12,120 nt of DNA, from positions 1 through 12,120 of the forward strand of contig JADLDX010000189.1 of assembly GCA_020846515.1 (NCBI GenBank), written 5' to 3'. Both the position numbers and the translations under genes were made by a program. How positions within the stretch are numbered: position 1 is the first letter of the stretch; the number at the start of each line of letters is the position of its first letter. Below the pieces are notes generated by a model. The model worked only from the letters and a program-made list of their open reading frames with translations. It ran no database searches and was not told where the DNA came from. This document shows, one piece after another, positions 1-6,656 of the stretch. The stretch comes from Pirellulaceae bacterium. Lineage in GTDB: Bacteria > Planctomycetota > Planctomycetia > Pirellulales > Pirellulaceae.

Positions 1-83
1 ATGGGTTAGTCGAGGCACGCCCCCTCCCCGCCCACGCTGCCGCGGGTCGACCCTCCCGCTGCTACGCCGCCGGAGGGGTAGTT
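1..83 (-). repeat. Partial copy (D) of the structured GC-rich repeat, reverse orientation
   Basis: This is the first of two direct tandem partial copies. Positions 4-83 align without gaps to 98-177 with about 7 differences in 80 bases. Read on the minus strand it matches the left half of the 202-bp elements at 6455-6656 and 11877-12078: an aactaaccctcc-like end (here aactacccctcc), a hairpin, then a ggggaggg arm and the start of the core. The terminator-bearing right half is absent. The copy is cut by the window edge. Confidence 0.7.
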
Positions 84-90
84 CGCGCGT

Positions 91-177
91 CATGCGTGGT
101 TAGTCGAGGCCGGCCCCCTCCCCGCCCACGCTGCCGCGGGGCGACCCTCCCACTGCTACGCAGCGGGAGGGTTAGTT
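91..177 (-). repeat. Partial copy (C) of the structured GC-rich repeat, reverse orientation
   Basis: Second tandem partial copy, about 94 bp after the first. It ends in gggagggttagtt, the same terminus as the full elements. The hairpin ccctccc-actgctacgcagc-gggaggg lies at 145-171. On the minus strand the order is terminus, hairpin, ggggaggg arm, then a core stretch resembling the ctaacc..gcatga part of the full elements. The right half with the poly-A/poly-T hairpin is missing. Bases 178-286 hold no other feature I can support; no convincing promoter for the next gene was found there. Confidence 0.72.
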
Positions 178-286
178 TGCTGCTGCTACTACTGCGCAAC
201 ACTCGCCGGTTCAGGCTTGTATTACAATCAGGTGAATGCGGCTAACAGGTGGATAATCCGAACAACTCTTCGATCAACTACTCATC

Positions 287-2197
287 ATGAATTTCACTCG
301 TCGACTATTTATCAAACTTAGTGCATTGTTGGCCTTGTGGCGGGGCGGGCCCTTACAGGCGCAAACAAATGGCAAGCCATTTGGTACCGACTTTCCAAAT
401 CTGGACTCGTTGGCTGTGGGGCAATGGTGGATGAAACCTCTGCCCAAGGGCGCGAATCCTCCACCCCCGATGGACGTGCCTCGCGATCAAGTACTGGCAT
501 TTGCTTTGTATACCCAGGATCGCGGTACGTTGAAGCTGACGGCGCAGCTCTATCCGCTGAAGCCTGACGAGCCACGCGAGACTCGACTGGAACTGCAGAA
601 AGAAAACGAATGGATAGAAGTTGCCAGGCAGCCAGTCATCTATCCCGGTTGGAGCTCGCATTTTCGAATCGAGAAATGGGATGACACTCAAGACGTGAGG
701 TATCGAGTGCGTCATGGAAAAGATGCCATATTCGAGGGTTTGATTCGTCGAGACCCGCGGGACAAAGATGTCATCGTGGTCGCCAACATGTCGTGCAATT
801 CCAGTCGCACCACGGGGGCGCGCGCCGAGATTGTCGACCACCTCAAGGCTCAGGATCCGGACTTGCTGTTCTTCGCAGGCGATCAGACGTATCGACACAC
901 CGAACATACTGCTGGTTGGATCGAGTTTGGTTTGCAGTTTCGCGATATTATTCGCGATCGACCGACCATTACGATTCCGGATGATCACGATGTTGGCCAT
1001 CCCAATCTCTGGGGCGAGAACGGACGACGTTCAACTCTTAGTGGCAACGCGGACGGCGGCTATTTTTATCCAGTAGAGTATGTGAATCTTGTTCAACGAC
1101 AACAAACCTGGCACTTGCCTGACCCGGTGGATCCTGAACCGATCGAGCGTGGCATTGGCGTTTACTTTACACGTCTACGTTTAGGCGGCATCGACTTTGC
1201 CATCCTCGAGGATCGCACATTCAAGTCGGGACCTGCCGGCAAGATACCGAAGATGGGGCCTCGTCCGGACCATATCAATGATCCCAAATATGATCCCAAG
1301 TCGATCGATGTGCCGGGGCTACAGTTATTAGGCGAAAGGCAACATAAGTTCTTGCGCGATTGGTCGGCGGATTGGACCGGCGCAGAAGTCAAAGCTGTTT
1401 TGTCGCAAACCGCATTTTGTGGTGCCGTGCATATGCATGGAAAACGCAATGATCGCTTGTTGGCAGATCTAGACTGTAATGGTTGGCCCCAAACGCCGCG
1501 TCGTCAAGCGCTGGAAGATTTGCGGCGCGTACAGGCGGTGCATCTGTGCGGCGATCAGCACCTGGCTGTAGTCGTCAAACATGGCATTGATCAGTTCGGA
1601 GATGGCCCATACGGATTCACCAGTCCGGCATTGGTGAACACGATTTACGGACGCTGGTGGCATCCAGAAAATGAACAGCCCGGCCCCAACCCCGTGGCTG
1701 GCAGTCCACTGCCTTGGACCGGCGATTTCAAAGATGGATTAGGCAATCCCATCTCGATGATGGCCTATGCTAATCCGACCGACATCACTGATGAACAGCG
1801 GCGTGGTGACGGGTATGGCCTGGTACGATTCGATAAACGGCAGCAACAAATTACCTTTGAATGTTGGCCACGATTTGAAGTTGCCGGACAACGCACGCAG
1901 TATCCAGGCTGGCCTATCACGATCGCCATGCGCGACAACGATGGTCGTAAACCAATCGCTTACCTACCCGAGTTGGTGTTCGAGAACGTCGAATCGCCTG
2001 TCGTACAAGTCACTCGGCAAGATACAGGTGAAGTGGTGTACTCGTTGCGTGTTCGAGGCAAGAGCTTCAGGCCACCCGTCTTTGCGGCTGGTGAATACTC
2101 GATCAGTGTTGGCAAAGATCGCCCCGATAACTGGCGACGCACGGGCGTACGCAGTGGCTCGATCGACTCGGATGCGAAGATGTCCGTGCGCCTGTAG
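287..2197 (+). CDS. Tat-exported PhoD-like metallophosphatase (alkaline phosphatase D-like)
   Basis: Predicted exported phosphohydrolase of the calcineurin-like/PhoD group, hydrolysing phosphate mono- or diesters outside the cytoplasm. The N-terminus has a twin-arginine signal (TRRLFIK, residues 4-10, then a hydrophobic stretch to about 25), so it should be exported folded by Tat. An N-terminal beta-rich part (about 60-155) precedes the metallophosphoesterase core. Metal-ligand-like motifs are ANMSCNSS (166-173), AGDQTY (197-202), DDHD (232-235) and LCGDQHLA (420-427), in the order expected for PhoD-like enzymes. The tail after about 560 looks like a small beta domain. The 636-residue length is on the long side for PhoD. 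ATG at 287 is chosen because it puts the Tat motif at the N-terminus; no clear Shine-Dalgarno is seen. It stands alone on the + strand and converges on the methyltransferase gene. The substrate cannot be told from sequence. Confidence 0.88.
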   Translation: MNFTRRLFIKLSALLALWRGGPLQAQTNGKPFGTDFPNLDSLAVGQWWMKPLPKGANPPPPMDVPRDQVLAFALYTQDRGTLKLTAQLYPLKPDEPRETRLELQKENEWIEVARQPVIYPGWSSHFRIEKWDDTQDVRYRVRHGKDAIFEGLIRRDPRDKDVIVVANMSCNSSRTTGARAEIVDHLKAQDPDLLFFAGDQTYRHTEHTAGWIEFGLQFRDIIRDRPTITIPDDHDVGHPNLWGENGRRSTLSGNADGGYFYPVEYVNLVQRQQTWHLPDPVDPEPIERGIGVYFTRLRLGGIDFAILEDRTFKSGPAGKIPKMGPRPDHINDPKYDPKSIDVPGLQLLGERQHKFLRDWSADWTGAEVKAVLSQTAFCGAVHMHGKRNDRLLADLDCNGWPQTPRRQALEDLRRVQAVHLCGDQHLAVVVKHGIDQFGDGPYGFTSPALVNTIYGRWWHPENEQPGPNPVAGSPLPWTGDFKDGLGNPISMMAYANPTDITDEQRRGDGYGLVRFDKRQQQITFECWPRFEVAGQRTQYPGWPITIAMRDNDGRKPIAYLPELVFENVESPVVQVTRQDTGEVVYSLRVRGKSFRPPVFAAGEYSISVGKDRPDNWRRTGVRSGSIDSDAKMSVRL

Positions 2198-2218
2198 ACG
2201 AGTCGCTCCGCGACTCGT
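2198..2218. repeat. 21-nt perfect palindrome directly after the phosphatase stop codon
   Basis: A 9-bp stem (acgagtcgc / gcgactcgt) with a 3-base loop tcc begins at the base after the TAG stop at 2195-2197. It lies between two convergent genes and could act in 3'-end formation from either side, but it has no U-tract of a classical intrinsic terminator. The same palindrome family occurs at 3768-3788 and several times in 7624-7795. Confidence 0.85.
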
Positions 2219-2263
2219 CCAATCACGACTCGTTTTCATCTGACTCGCTTTTATCCTGACTCG
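2212..2263. repeat. Short tandem repeat with a gactcg motif every 15-16 bases
   Basis: The hexamer gactcg begins at 2212, 2227, 2242 and 2258. The units starting at 2227 and 2242 are the most alike (gactcgttttcatct and gactcgcttttatcct). The run starts inside the right arm of the palindrome at 2198-2218 and ends just before the end of the methyltransferase gene. It fills most of the 81-base convergent gap. Confidence 0.6.
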
Positions 2264-2278
2264 GCCGTGTCGCTGTAC

Positions 2279-3739
2279 TTAGCCCAACCGCAACCACATG
2301 GCGTTGAGATACTCGGCTTCGGGGCAGTTGCCCGATACAGGGTGGCAAGCGGCAGCGCCTGTGCGAGCGAGAATTTGCATGGGGCGGGGCAGGGCATGCG
2401 GCGATTCGGCTGAACGCGTTGAGCTACGCGCTGCACTGCGCACCAAGCGAATGAACTCTTCCTCAGGTAGCAGACCAGCGCAGGTACAAGTGAGCATCAG
2501 GCCACCAGGCCGCACCAGTTGCATGGCTAGTCGATTTAGATCGAAGTGCTTCTTGGAACCTTCTTCAATCTCGGCTCGTGAACGAATCAGTTTAGGTGGG
2601 TCAAGCACGACCATGTCGTACTGCTTGCCCGCGCGCAGCATATCGCGCATGTAGGCAAACGCATCGGCCTGCGTGAACTTCACACGTACATCGTTCAAGG
2701 CCGCATTCTGTTTGGCTTGTTCCAGTGGTGCTTCGTCCAGGTCAATGCCCGTGACTTCGCTGGCTCCACCGCGTTTGGCGGCCATGACTGCAAAGCCGCC
2801 GGTGTAGCAGCACACGTCCAGCACCGACTTGCCGCCACACAATTCCGCGACGCGGAGTCGATTCTCACGCTGGTCACAAAAGAAACCAGTTTTATGGCCC
2901 GTGCCAAAATGCACTCGATAACGAGTGCCATGTTCCGTGATCGTGACCTGCGATGGCAAGTTGGCGCTGCCCCACGGCTTAAACGTGGCACCTTCTTGAC
3001 TGGCCAATTGAGGACTTGGTTGAATCAACCAATGCTTTGTACCTAATCGAGCGCCCAGTCGTTCCAGGATGGCTTGAGCACGCGAGCCCATAGCCAAACT
3101 GAAGACCTCGGCGCTTAACACATCGGCGTATCGATCGATGACCAGTCCTGGTACGCCATCGGCTTCACCATGCAGCACTCGATAGCTGTCGGTGGTACTG
3201 TCCAGCTTGAGCACATCACAACGCAGCGCCAAGGCATTCTCAAGGCATTGATCCCAATAATCATTGTCGGGTACCAATTGTCCCCAACGTACGATGCGCA
3301 GCGCAATCTCGCTCTTGGGATTGTAGAGGCCATAAGCGAACAACTCGGGTTCGGCTACCTCGTGGGTATGGTAGACCGCCACCCAATCACCGCGGCGTGG
3401 TGAGCCTTCGATGTTGCGAATGCGTTTGCGAAAGACGTTTGGATGTGTCGTCGGTTTGTCCAGGATGACAGCGGCCAGTTGCGCATTGGCTTGGATGGCC
3501 AGAGCATGAGACTGTGCACCAGCCTGCAGGCTGACCAACGGTTCATCCCCAACCGCATGGGCGCTCGGGCGACGCGTGCGTGGTCCCGGACCGGCAGCCT
3601 GTCTCGGGCCTGAGTTCGGGCCGGAACGCGAGCCTGAACTCGGTCTTAATCTTGGTTGCTTAGAATTAGGGTCTTGGTCGGGGCCGTGAGGACGCACATC
3701 TTGGGAACGTACGCGAGGCAAGAATCGTTTTTTAGGCAC
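2279..3739 (-). CDS. RlmI-type class I SAM-dependent 23S rRNA (cytosine-C5) methyltransferase
   Basis: Predicted to methylate a cytosine of 23S rRNA using S-adenosylmethionine, as E. coli RlmI does at C1962. After an N-terminal extension, a PUA-like RNA-binding region covers about 67-150. Family signatures follow: GEADGVPGLVIDRY (191-204), GTGHKTGFFCDQRENR (279-294), motif I DVCCYTGGFAV (308-318), the acidic SAM-ribose site GIDLDE (331-336), VLDPPK (378-383), a Cys-rich CTCAG (418-422) near the expected catalytic motif, and PEAEYLNAMWLRL at the end. RlmI proteins usually have about 390-400 residues; this one has 486 because of a basic Pro/Ser/Gly/Arg-rich N-terminus of about 65 residues. GTG at 3739 is the first usable start before an upstream stop at 3749-3751; no Shine-Dalgarno is visible. 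It lies 76 bases downstream of threonine synthase on the same strand, with a palindrome between them. Confidence 0.87.
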   Translation of the reverse strand: MPKKRFLPRVRSQDVRPHGPDQDPNSKQPRLRPSSGSRSGPNSGPRQAAGPGPRTRRPSAHAVGDEPLVSLQAGAQSHALAIQANAQLAAVILDKPTTHPNVFRKRIRNIEGSPRRGDWVAVYHTHEVAEPELFAYGLYNPKSEIALRIVRWGQLVPDNDYWDQCLENALALRCDVLKLDSTTDSYRVLHGEADGVPGLVIDRYADVLSAEVFSLAMGSRAQAILERLGARLGTKHWLIQPSPQLASQEGATFKPWGSANLPSQVTITEHGTRYRVHFGTGHKTGFFCDQRENRLRVAELCGGKSVLDVCCYTGGFAVMAAKRGGASEVTGIDLDEAPLEQAKQNAALNDVRVKFTQADAFAYMRDMLRAGKQYDMVVLDPPKLIRSRAEIEEGSKKHFDLNRLAMQLVRPGGLMLTCTCAGLLPEEEFIRLVRSAARSSTRSAESPHALPRPMQILARTGAAACHPVSGNCPEAEYLNAMWLRLG

Positions 3740-3767
3740 TATGGTCAGCTATAGGTGGCGCCTGTAT

Positions 3768-3788
3768 ACGAATCGCTCCGCGACTCGT
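3768..3788. repeat. 21-nt palindrome (one mismatch) between threonine synthase and the methyltransferase
   Basis: Same family as 2198-2218, with one arm reading acgaatcgc and the other gcgactcgt around the tcc loop, so one pair is mismatched. It sits 27 bases past the end of threonine synthase and about 30 bases before the methyltransferase start, all on the minus strand. It may separate the two transcripts or stabilise a 3' end; this is inference. Confidence 0.8.
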
Positions 3789-3815
3789 CAATACAATCTT
3801 CAGTTCAGATACACA

Positions 3816-5282
3816 TCAGCTATACAGTTGGATCGCGCGGATGATGGCGTCCAATTCGTTGGGAACGGCGACCGCGCGGTTGGCAAACGAGGCACGCGAG
3901 ACACCGCGGCTGCCCAGTACTTCGTTGAATTTATCTTGATCGGTCGTGTGATAAGCCACAGTTGCAGTGGGGTCTTTCAGTTGGTGACCAGTCAAGATGC
4001 AGACGACTCGATCGCTGGGCGCGATGATGCCTTCCTCGCGCAACAGTTTCGCACCGGCCACACTCGCGGCACTGGCTGGTTCGCAACCAATGCCACCGGC
4101 GCCAACTTGTGCTTTGGCATCCAGGATCTCTTGGTCGGTGACGCGACGCACAACACCATCGCAGACTTCCAGCGCTCGCAAGCACTTCTTCAGATTCACT
4201 GGTCGATTGATTTCAATGGCGCTAGCGATCGTGTCGGCTTTGGCGCGGCGACTATCTAGGTCATCGTAATAGGAGACCGTGGTTTTCTGGTCGGGCTGGC
4301 CGGCGTTCCAACGCAGATGACGGCGCTCGTAGAGTTGGTAGAGGGTGTCAGCACCCGCAGCATTGATCACGGCCAAGCGCGGGGCGCGATCGATCAAGCC
4401 AAGTTTTAATAGTTCCTGAAAGGCTTTGCCGAAAGCACTTGAGTTGCCCAAGTTGCCGCCGGGCACCACGATCCAGTCGGGCACTTGCCAGCGCAGGGCT
4501 TCAAGCACGCGGTACATGACCGTCTTTTGGCCTTCCAGGCGGAAGGGATTGATGCTGTTGACGAGATATATTCCCAGATCTTTGGAAACTTCGCGCACGC
4601 GAATCATGGCATCATCAAAGTCACCGGCGATTTGAACGGTGAGCGCACCATACTCGAGCGCTTGCGAGAGTTTGCCATAAGAGATCTTGCCGCTGCCGAT
4701 GAAAATGACAGCCTTCATCAATTGCGTAACGGCGCAGTACATCGCCAGCGAAGCGCTGGTATTGCCGGTGCTGGCACAGGCTGCTCGCTTGGCACCGGTC
4801 AAGTGCGCGTGCGTAAAGGCAGCGCACATGCCATTGTCTTTAAAGCTGCCCGAAGGGTTCATCCCTTCATATTGCAGGTACAGCCCACCACTGGAGGCCC
4901 CGCCTGGCAATGTTCGCCCTGGATGCAGGCCGACATATTTGGCAACCCAGTCCGCCTTTTGCAGCAACGTTTGACCTTCACCGACTGTGACGACATCTTC
5001 CGGCGGGACGAAGGGCAGCAATTCGTGAAACCGCCAGACGCCTGAAAAACGCAGCGGCTCGTAGCGGCGACTCCAATACTGTTCAAAGTCGCTCATGCGT
5101 TTGGGCACGGGCAGGCGTGACCATTCGTAGTCCACATCCAGCAGATCGCCACAGCGATCGCAGGCCGTCTTGACCTGGCCAATATCAAACGTAGCCTGGC
5201 ACAAGGGGTTAATGCACCGTTGCAGGGCCGGGCCGCTAGTCAGCGGCTTGGAGGAAGCGGATGCCAATTCGATGTTAGCCAT
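3816..5282 (-). CDS. thrC: Threonine synthase (PLP-dependent)
   Basis: Converts O-phospho-L-homoserine to L-threonine and phosphate in the cytoplasm, the last step of threonine synthesis. It has the fold-type II PLP architecture. Numbering from ATG at 5282, an N-terminal zinc-ribbon-like part has Cys23, Cys28, Cys41 and Cys44. The PLP lysine motif [11 protein letters not shown] puts Lys148 in place. ASTGNTSAS (about 170-178) fits the substrate/phosphate loop and VVPGGNLGN the cofactor-phosphate region. The protein is 488 residues. The frame stays open to an ATG at 5366, but a promoter-like sequence at 5337-5365 would exclude that start. ATG at 5309 (497 residues) is the other candidate; 5282 is preferred because homologous sequence seems to begin near there. 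A related PLP enzyme such as cysteate synthase is possible but less likely in a bacterium. Confidence 0.88.
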   Translation of the reverse strand: MANIELASASSKPLTSGPALQRCINPLCQATFDIGQVKTACDRCGDLLDVDYEWSRLPVPKRMSDFEQYWSRRYEPLRFSGVWRFHELLPFVPPEDVVTVGEGQTLLQKADWVAKYVGLHPGRTLPGGASSGGLYLQYEGMNPSGSFKDNGMCAAFTHAHLTGAKRAACASTGNTSASLAMYCAVTQLMKAVIFIGSGKISYGKLSQALEYGALTVQIAGDFDDAMIRVREVSKDLGIYLVNSINPFRLEGQKTVMYRVLEALRWQVPDWIVVPGGNLGNSSAFGKAFQELLKLGLIDRAPRLAVINAAGADTLYQLYERRHLRWNAGQPDQKTTVSYYDDLDSRRAKADTIASAIEINRPVNLKKCLRALEVCDGVVRRVTDQEILDAKAQVGAGGIGCEPASAASVAGAKLLREEGIIAPSDRVVCILTGHQLKDPTATVAYHTTDQDKFNEVLGSRGVSRASFANRAVAVPNELDAIIRAIQLYS

Positions 5283-5336
5283 GCAACCGAGCTCTCGCAC
5301 TCTACTCATACAGGGGCGGGTTTTTCGTATCCTTCT

Positions 5337-5365
5337 GTTATACCCCACAGCCGCCTTGAGGTCCA
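5337..5365 (-). promoter_or_regulatory. Candidate sigma70-type promoter for threonine synthase
   Basis: On the minus strand, -10 tataac (5342-5337, 5 of 6 consensus) lies 17 bases after -35 tggacc (5365-5360, 4 of 6 consensus). This puts the transcription start near 5330, about 20 bases before the ATG at 5309 and 48 before that at 5282. The weak -35 makes it tentative. Confidence 0.35.
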
Positions 5366-5397
5366 TTCGAACCCAATCGAATGCCCAGGGGCCAGAT

Positions 5398-5426
5398 TTG
5401 ACATAACTGCTGGACTAGCCTACTAT
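5398..5426 (+). promoter_or_regulatory. Near-consensus sigma70-type promoter for the traR/dksA-like - lspA operon
   Basis: A perfect -35 TTGACA (5398-5403) is followed after exactly 17 bases by -10 TACTAT (5421-5426, 5 of 6 consensus). The expected start is near 5433, giving a leader of about 50 bases to the ATG at 5485. A direct repeat ccaagaatt at 5432-5440 and 5446-5454 lies at and just after the start and could be an operator, which is speculative. Confidence 0.65.
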
Positions 5427-5484
5427 TCCGGCCAAGAATTTCCGACCAAGAATTCCTCATTCAATCACCTTGGTGGTCCAAGCA

Positions 5485-5853
5485 ATGAAAAAGAAGGCCG
5501 AGGATTACGAGAAGTTCCGCGTGTTATTAGTGGAATTAAAACGCCGGCTGAAAGGTGATGTCAGCATGATGTCAGCCGAGGCATTGGGGGGTAGCGATTC
5601 GGATTCGCAGGACAACCGGGCACCCATCCACCCGGCGGAGATTGGAACGCACAGTTTCGAGCAAGAATTTACCCTTAATCGGCTGAGCGACGACGGCGAA
5701 CGACTGGAGCAAATCGAAGCTGCCCTTGATCGAATCGAGCAAGGAGTCTACGGTTCCTGCGAAGAATGCGGAGGTCGCATTCCCAAAGCACGTCTAGAAG
5801 TCTTGCCGGATACCCCCTATTGTGTCAAGTGTGCATCTAACTTGGGCGGATAG
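5485..5853 (+). CDS. TraR/DksA-family C4 zinc-finger protein
   Basis: Small predicted transcription factor of the DksA/TraR superfamily, whose members bind in the RNA polymerase secondary channel. The 122 residues begin with a charged helical stretch, MKKKAEDYEKFRVLL, which with residues about 60-85 could form a coiled coil. The C-terminus has a C4 zinc finger: CEECGGRIPKARLEVLPDTP followed by YCVKC. The acidic DxxDA tip typical of E. coli DksA is not seen, so an effect on polymerase like that of DksA is uncertain. TTG at 5470 and GTG at 5473 are in frame upstream, but ATG at 5485 gives the usual family N-terminus. Its stop lies 7 bases before lspA, so the two are probably co-transcribed from the promoter at 5398-5426. 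A TraR/DksA-like gene next to lspA is also found in other bacteria, from memory. Confidence 0.85.
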   Translation: MKKKAEDYEKFRVLLVELKRRLKGDVSMMSAEALGGSDSDSQDNRAPIHPAEIGTHSFEQEFTLNRLSDDGERLEQIEAALDRIEQGVYGSCEECGGRIPKARLEVLPDTPYCVKCASNLGG

Positions 5854-5860
5854 TCAGACG

Positions 5861-6415
5861 ATGAAGCAGTCACGCGTGCTGGCACAATGGTTTACGTTCA
5901 CTGCGCTTGCCGCGGGCGGTGCCGCGTTGGATCTGTGGAGCAAAGCGGCGGTGTTTGCATGGCGTGGCACTCCGGGTGTCAGCTTCGAACCTTACTGGCT
6001 GATTGAAGGTTGGGTGGGCATCGAAACGGCGGTCAATGAGGGTGCCCTGTTTGGCATGGGGGCCGGCTTCGGCACCATGTTCGCGGCTCTATCAGTGGCT
6101 GCCGGCTTGGGCATCCTGGTTTGGTTGGCCTGGTTCGGCGCCATTGAAAGTTGGTGGCTGTCGATTGCGCTGGGGTGCATTATGGCCGGCATTTTTGGCA
6201 ATTTGTATGACCGCTTGGGCTTGTGGTGGCAAAGCGATTACCCGCCCGAATGGCGCAGCGGAGTACGAGATTGGATCCTGCTGCGATACAAAACGTACAC
6301 TTGGCCCAACTTCAACGTCGCTGATAGCTTACTGGTCGCCGGCGCTATCATGCTGGCCATCCATTCATTCACCGCGCCCATAGAGCAACCGCCCACCGAA
6401 GGCAGCAAGAACTAA
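5861..6415 (+). CDS. lspA: Lipoprotein signal peptidase (signal peptidase II)
   Basis: Inner-membrane aspartyl protease that cuts the signal peptide from diacylglyceryl-modified prolipoproteins. The 184-residue protein has about four hydrophobic segments (near 8-24, 66-95, 97-115 and 155-170). Conserved family motifs are present: LDLWSK (23-28), VNEGALFG (58-65, the NxGxxFG motif), GNLYDR (113-118) with catalytic Asp117, and FNVADS (151-156) with catalytic Asp155. ATG at 5861 is 7 bases after the upstream stop and gives the normal length; an in-frame ATG at 5822 would overlap the upstream gene. The reading frame ends in aag aac taa, and this TAA (6413-6415) lies inside gaactaaccctcc at 6409-6421, the terminal sequence of the repeat element that follows. 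The last residues and the stop may therefore be repeat-derived. Confidence 0.93.
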   Translation: MKQSRVLAQWFTFTALAAGGAALDLWSKAAVFAWRGTPGVSFEPYWLIEGWVGIETAVNEGALFGMGAGFGTMFAALSVAAGLGILVWLAWFGAIESWWLSIALGCIMAGIFGNLYDRLGLWWQSDYPPEWRSGVRDWILLRYKTYTWPNFNVADSLLVAGAIMLAIHSFTAPIEQPPTEGSKN

Positions 6416-6454
6416 CCCTCCTGCTCGGGAACTAACCCTCCTGCTGCGTAGCGG
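6409..6454 (+). repeat. Two truncated left ends of the 202-bp element in tandem
   Basis: Two partial copies of the element's left end precede the full copy. The first (6409-6428) reads gaactaaccctcctgctcgg. The second (6429-6454) keeps six more bases of the hairpin (gcgtag) before cgg. The full element then starts at 6455 with the complete hairpin. The series looks like stepwise deletions within the hairpin. Confidence 0.8.
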
Positions 6455-6656
6455 GAACTAACCCTCCTGCTGCGTAGCAGCGGGAGGGTCGACTGGCGTC
6501 AGCTCAGTCGGGGAGGGGGCCTCCCGTGCTAACCAAGGCATGAAGCACTTCGCTGCGGGCTCGCCTCTGCGGCGCACGCACCCTCCCCGAAAAAACAGGC
6601 TGCAGTAGCGCCTGTTTTTTCGACCCTCCCGGGCGCTGCGCTGGGAGGGTTAGTTC
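6455..6656 (+). repeat. Full 202-bp structured repeat element, copy A (MITE-like, no coding capacity)
   Basis: The ends are perfect 13-bp inverted repeats, gaactaaccctcc (6455-6467) and ggagggttagttc (6644-6656). Inside, in order, are a left hairpin (ccctcc-tgctgcgtagcagcg-ggaggg), arm cggggaggg (6509-6517), a 63-base core, arm ccctccccg (6581-6589), a terminator-like hairpin (6588-6622) and a right hairpin (ccctccc..gggaggg, 6624-6649). Copy B at 11877-12078 has the same length; over the 207 bases 6451-6657 I count 10 differences, all in the core. There is no ORF, transposase or clear target-site duplication. It fills the gap between convergent lspA and the protease gene and overlaps the 3' end of the protease gene by 7 bases. 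Confidence 0.88.
6588..6622. terminator. Bidirectional intrinsic-terminator-like hairpin in element A
   Basis: A 13-bp perfect stem, cgaaaaaacaggc (6588-6600) and gcctgttttttcg (6610-6622), has a 9-base loop. With A6 on the left and T6 on the right, both strands carry a U-tract, though it is paired with the A-tract. It sits between convergent lspA and the protease gene, so it could end transcription from both sides. The G+C part of the stem is short (about 5 bp), which may make it weak. Confidence 0.65.

Noticed and set aside
353..1000. 215-codon open frame on the minus strand inside the phosphatase gene
   Set aside because: It lies wholly antisense to a well-supported gene and shows no recognisable domain.
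4485..5045. 186-codon open frame on the plus strand inside threonine synthase
   Set aside because: Antisense to a clear PLP-enzyme gene; composition and lack of motifs mark it as a shadow frame.
5283..5366. Longer start of threonine synthase at 5366
   Set aside because: It overlaps a promoter-like sequence, and the added residues lack the family pattern. ATG at 5309 remains possible.
6409..6656. Insertion sequence with transposase
   Set aside because: No open frame within the 202 bp encodes a plausible protein, and no target-site duplication could be identified.
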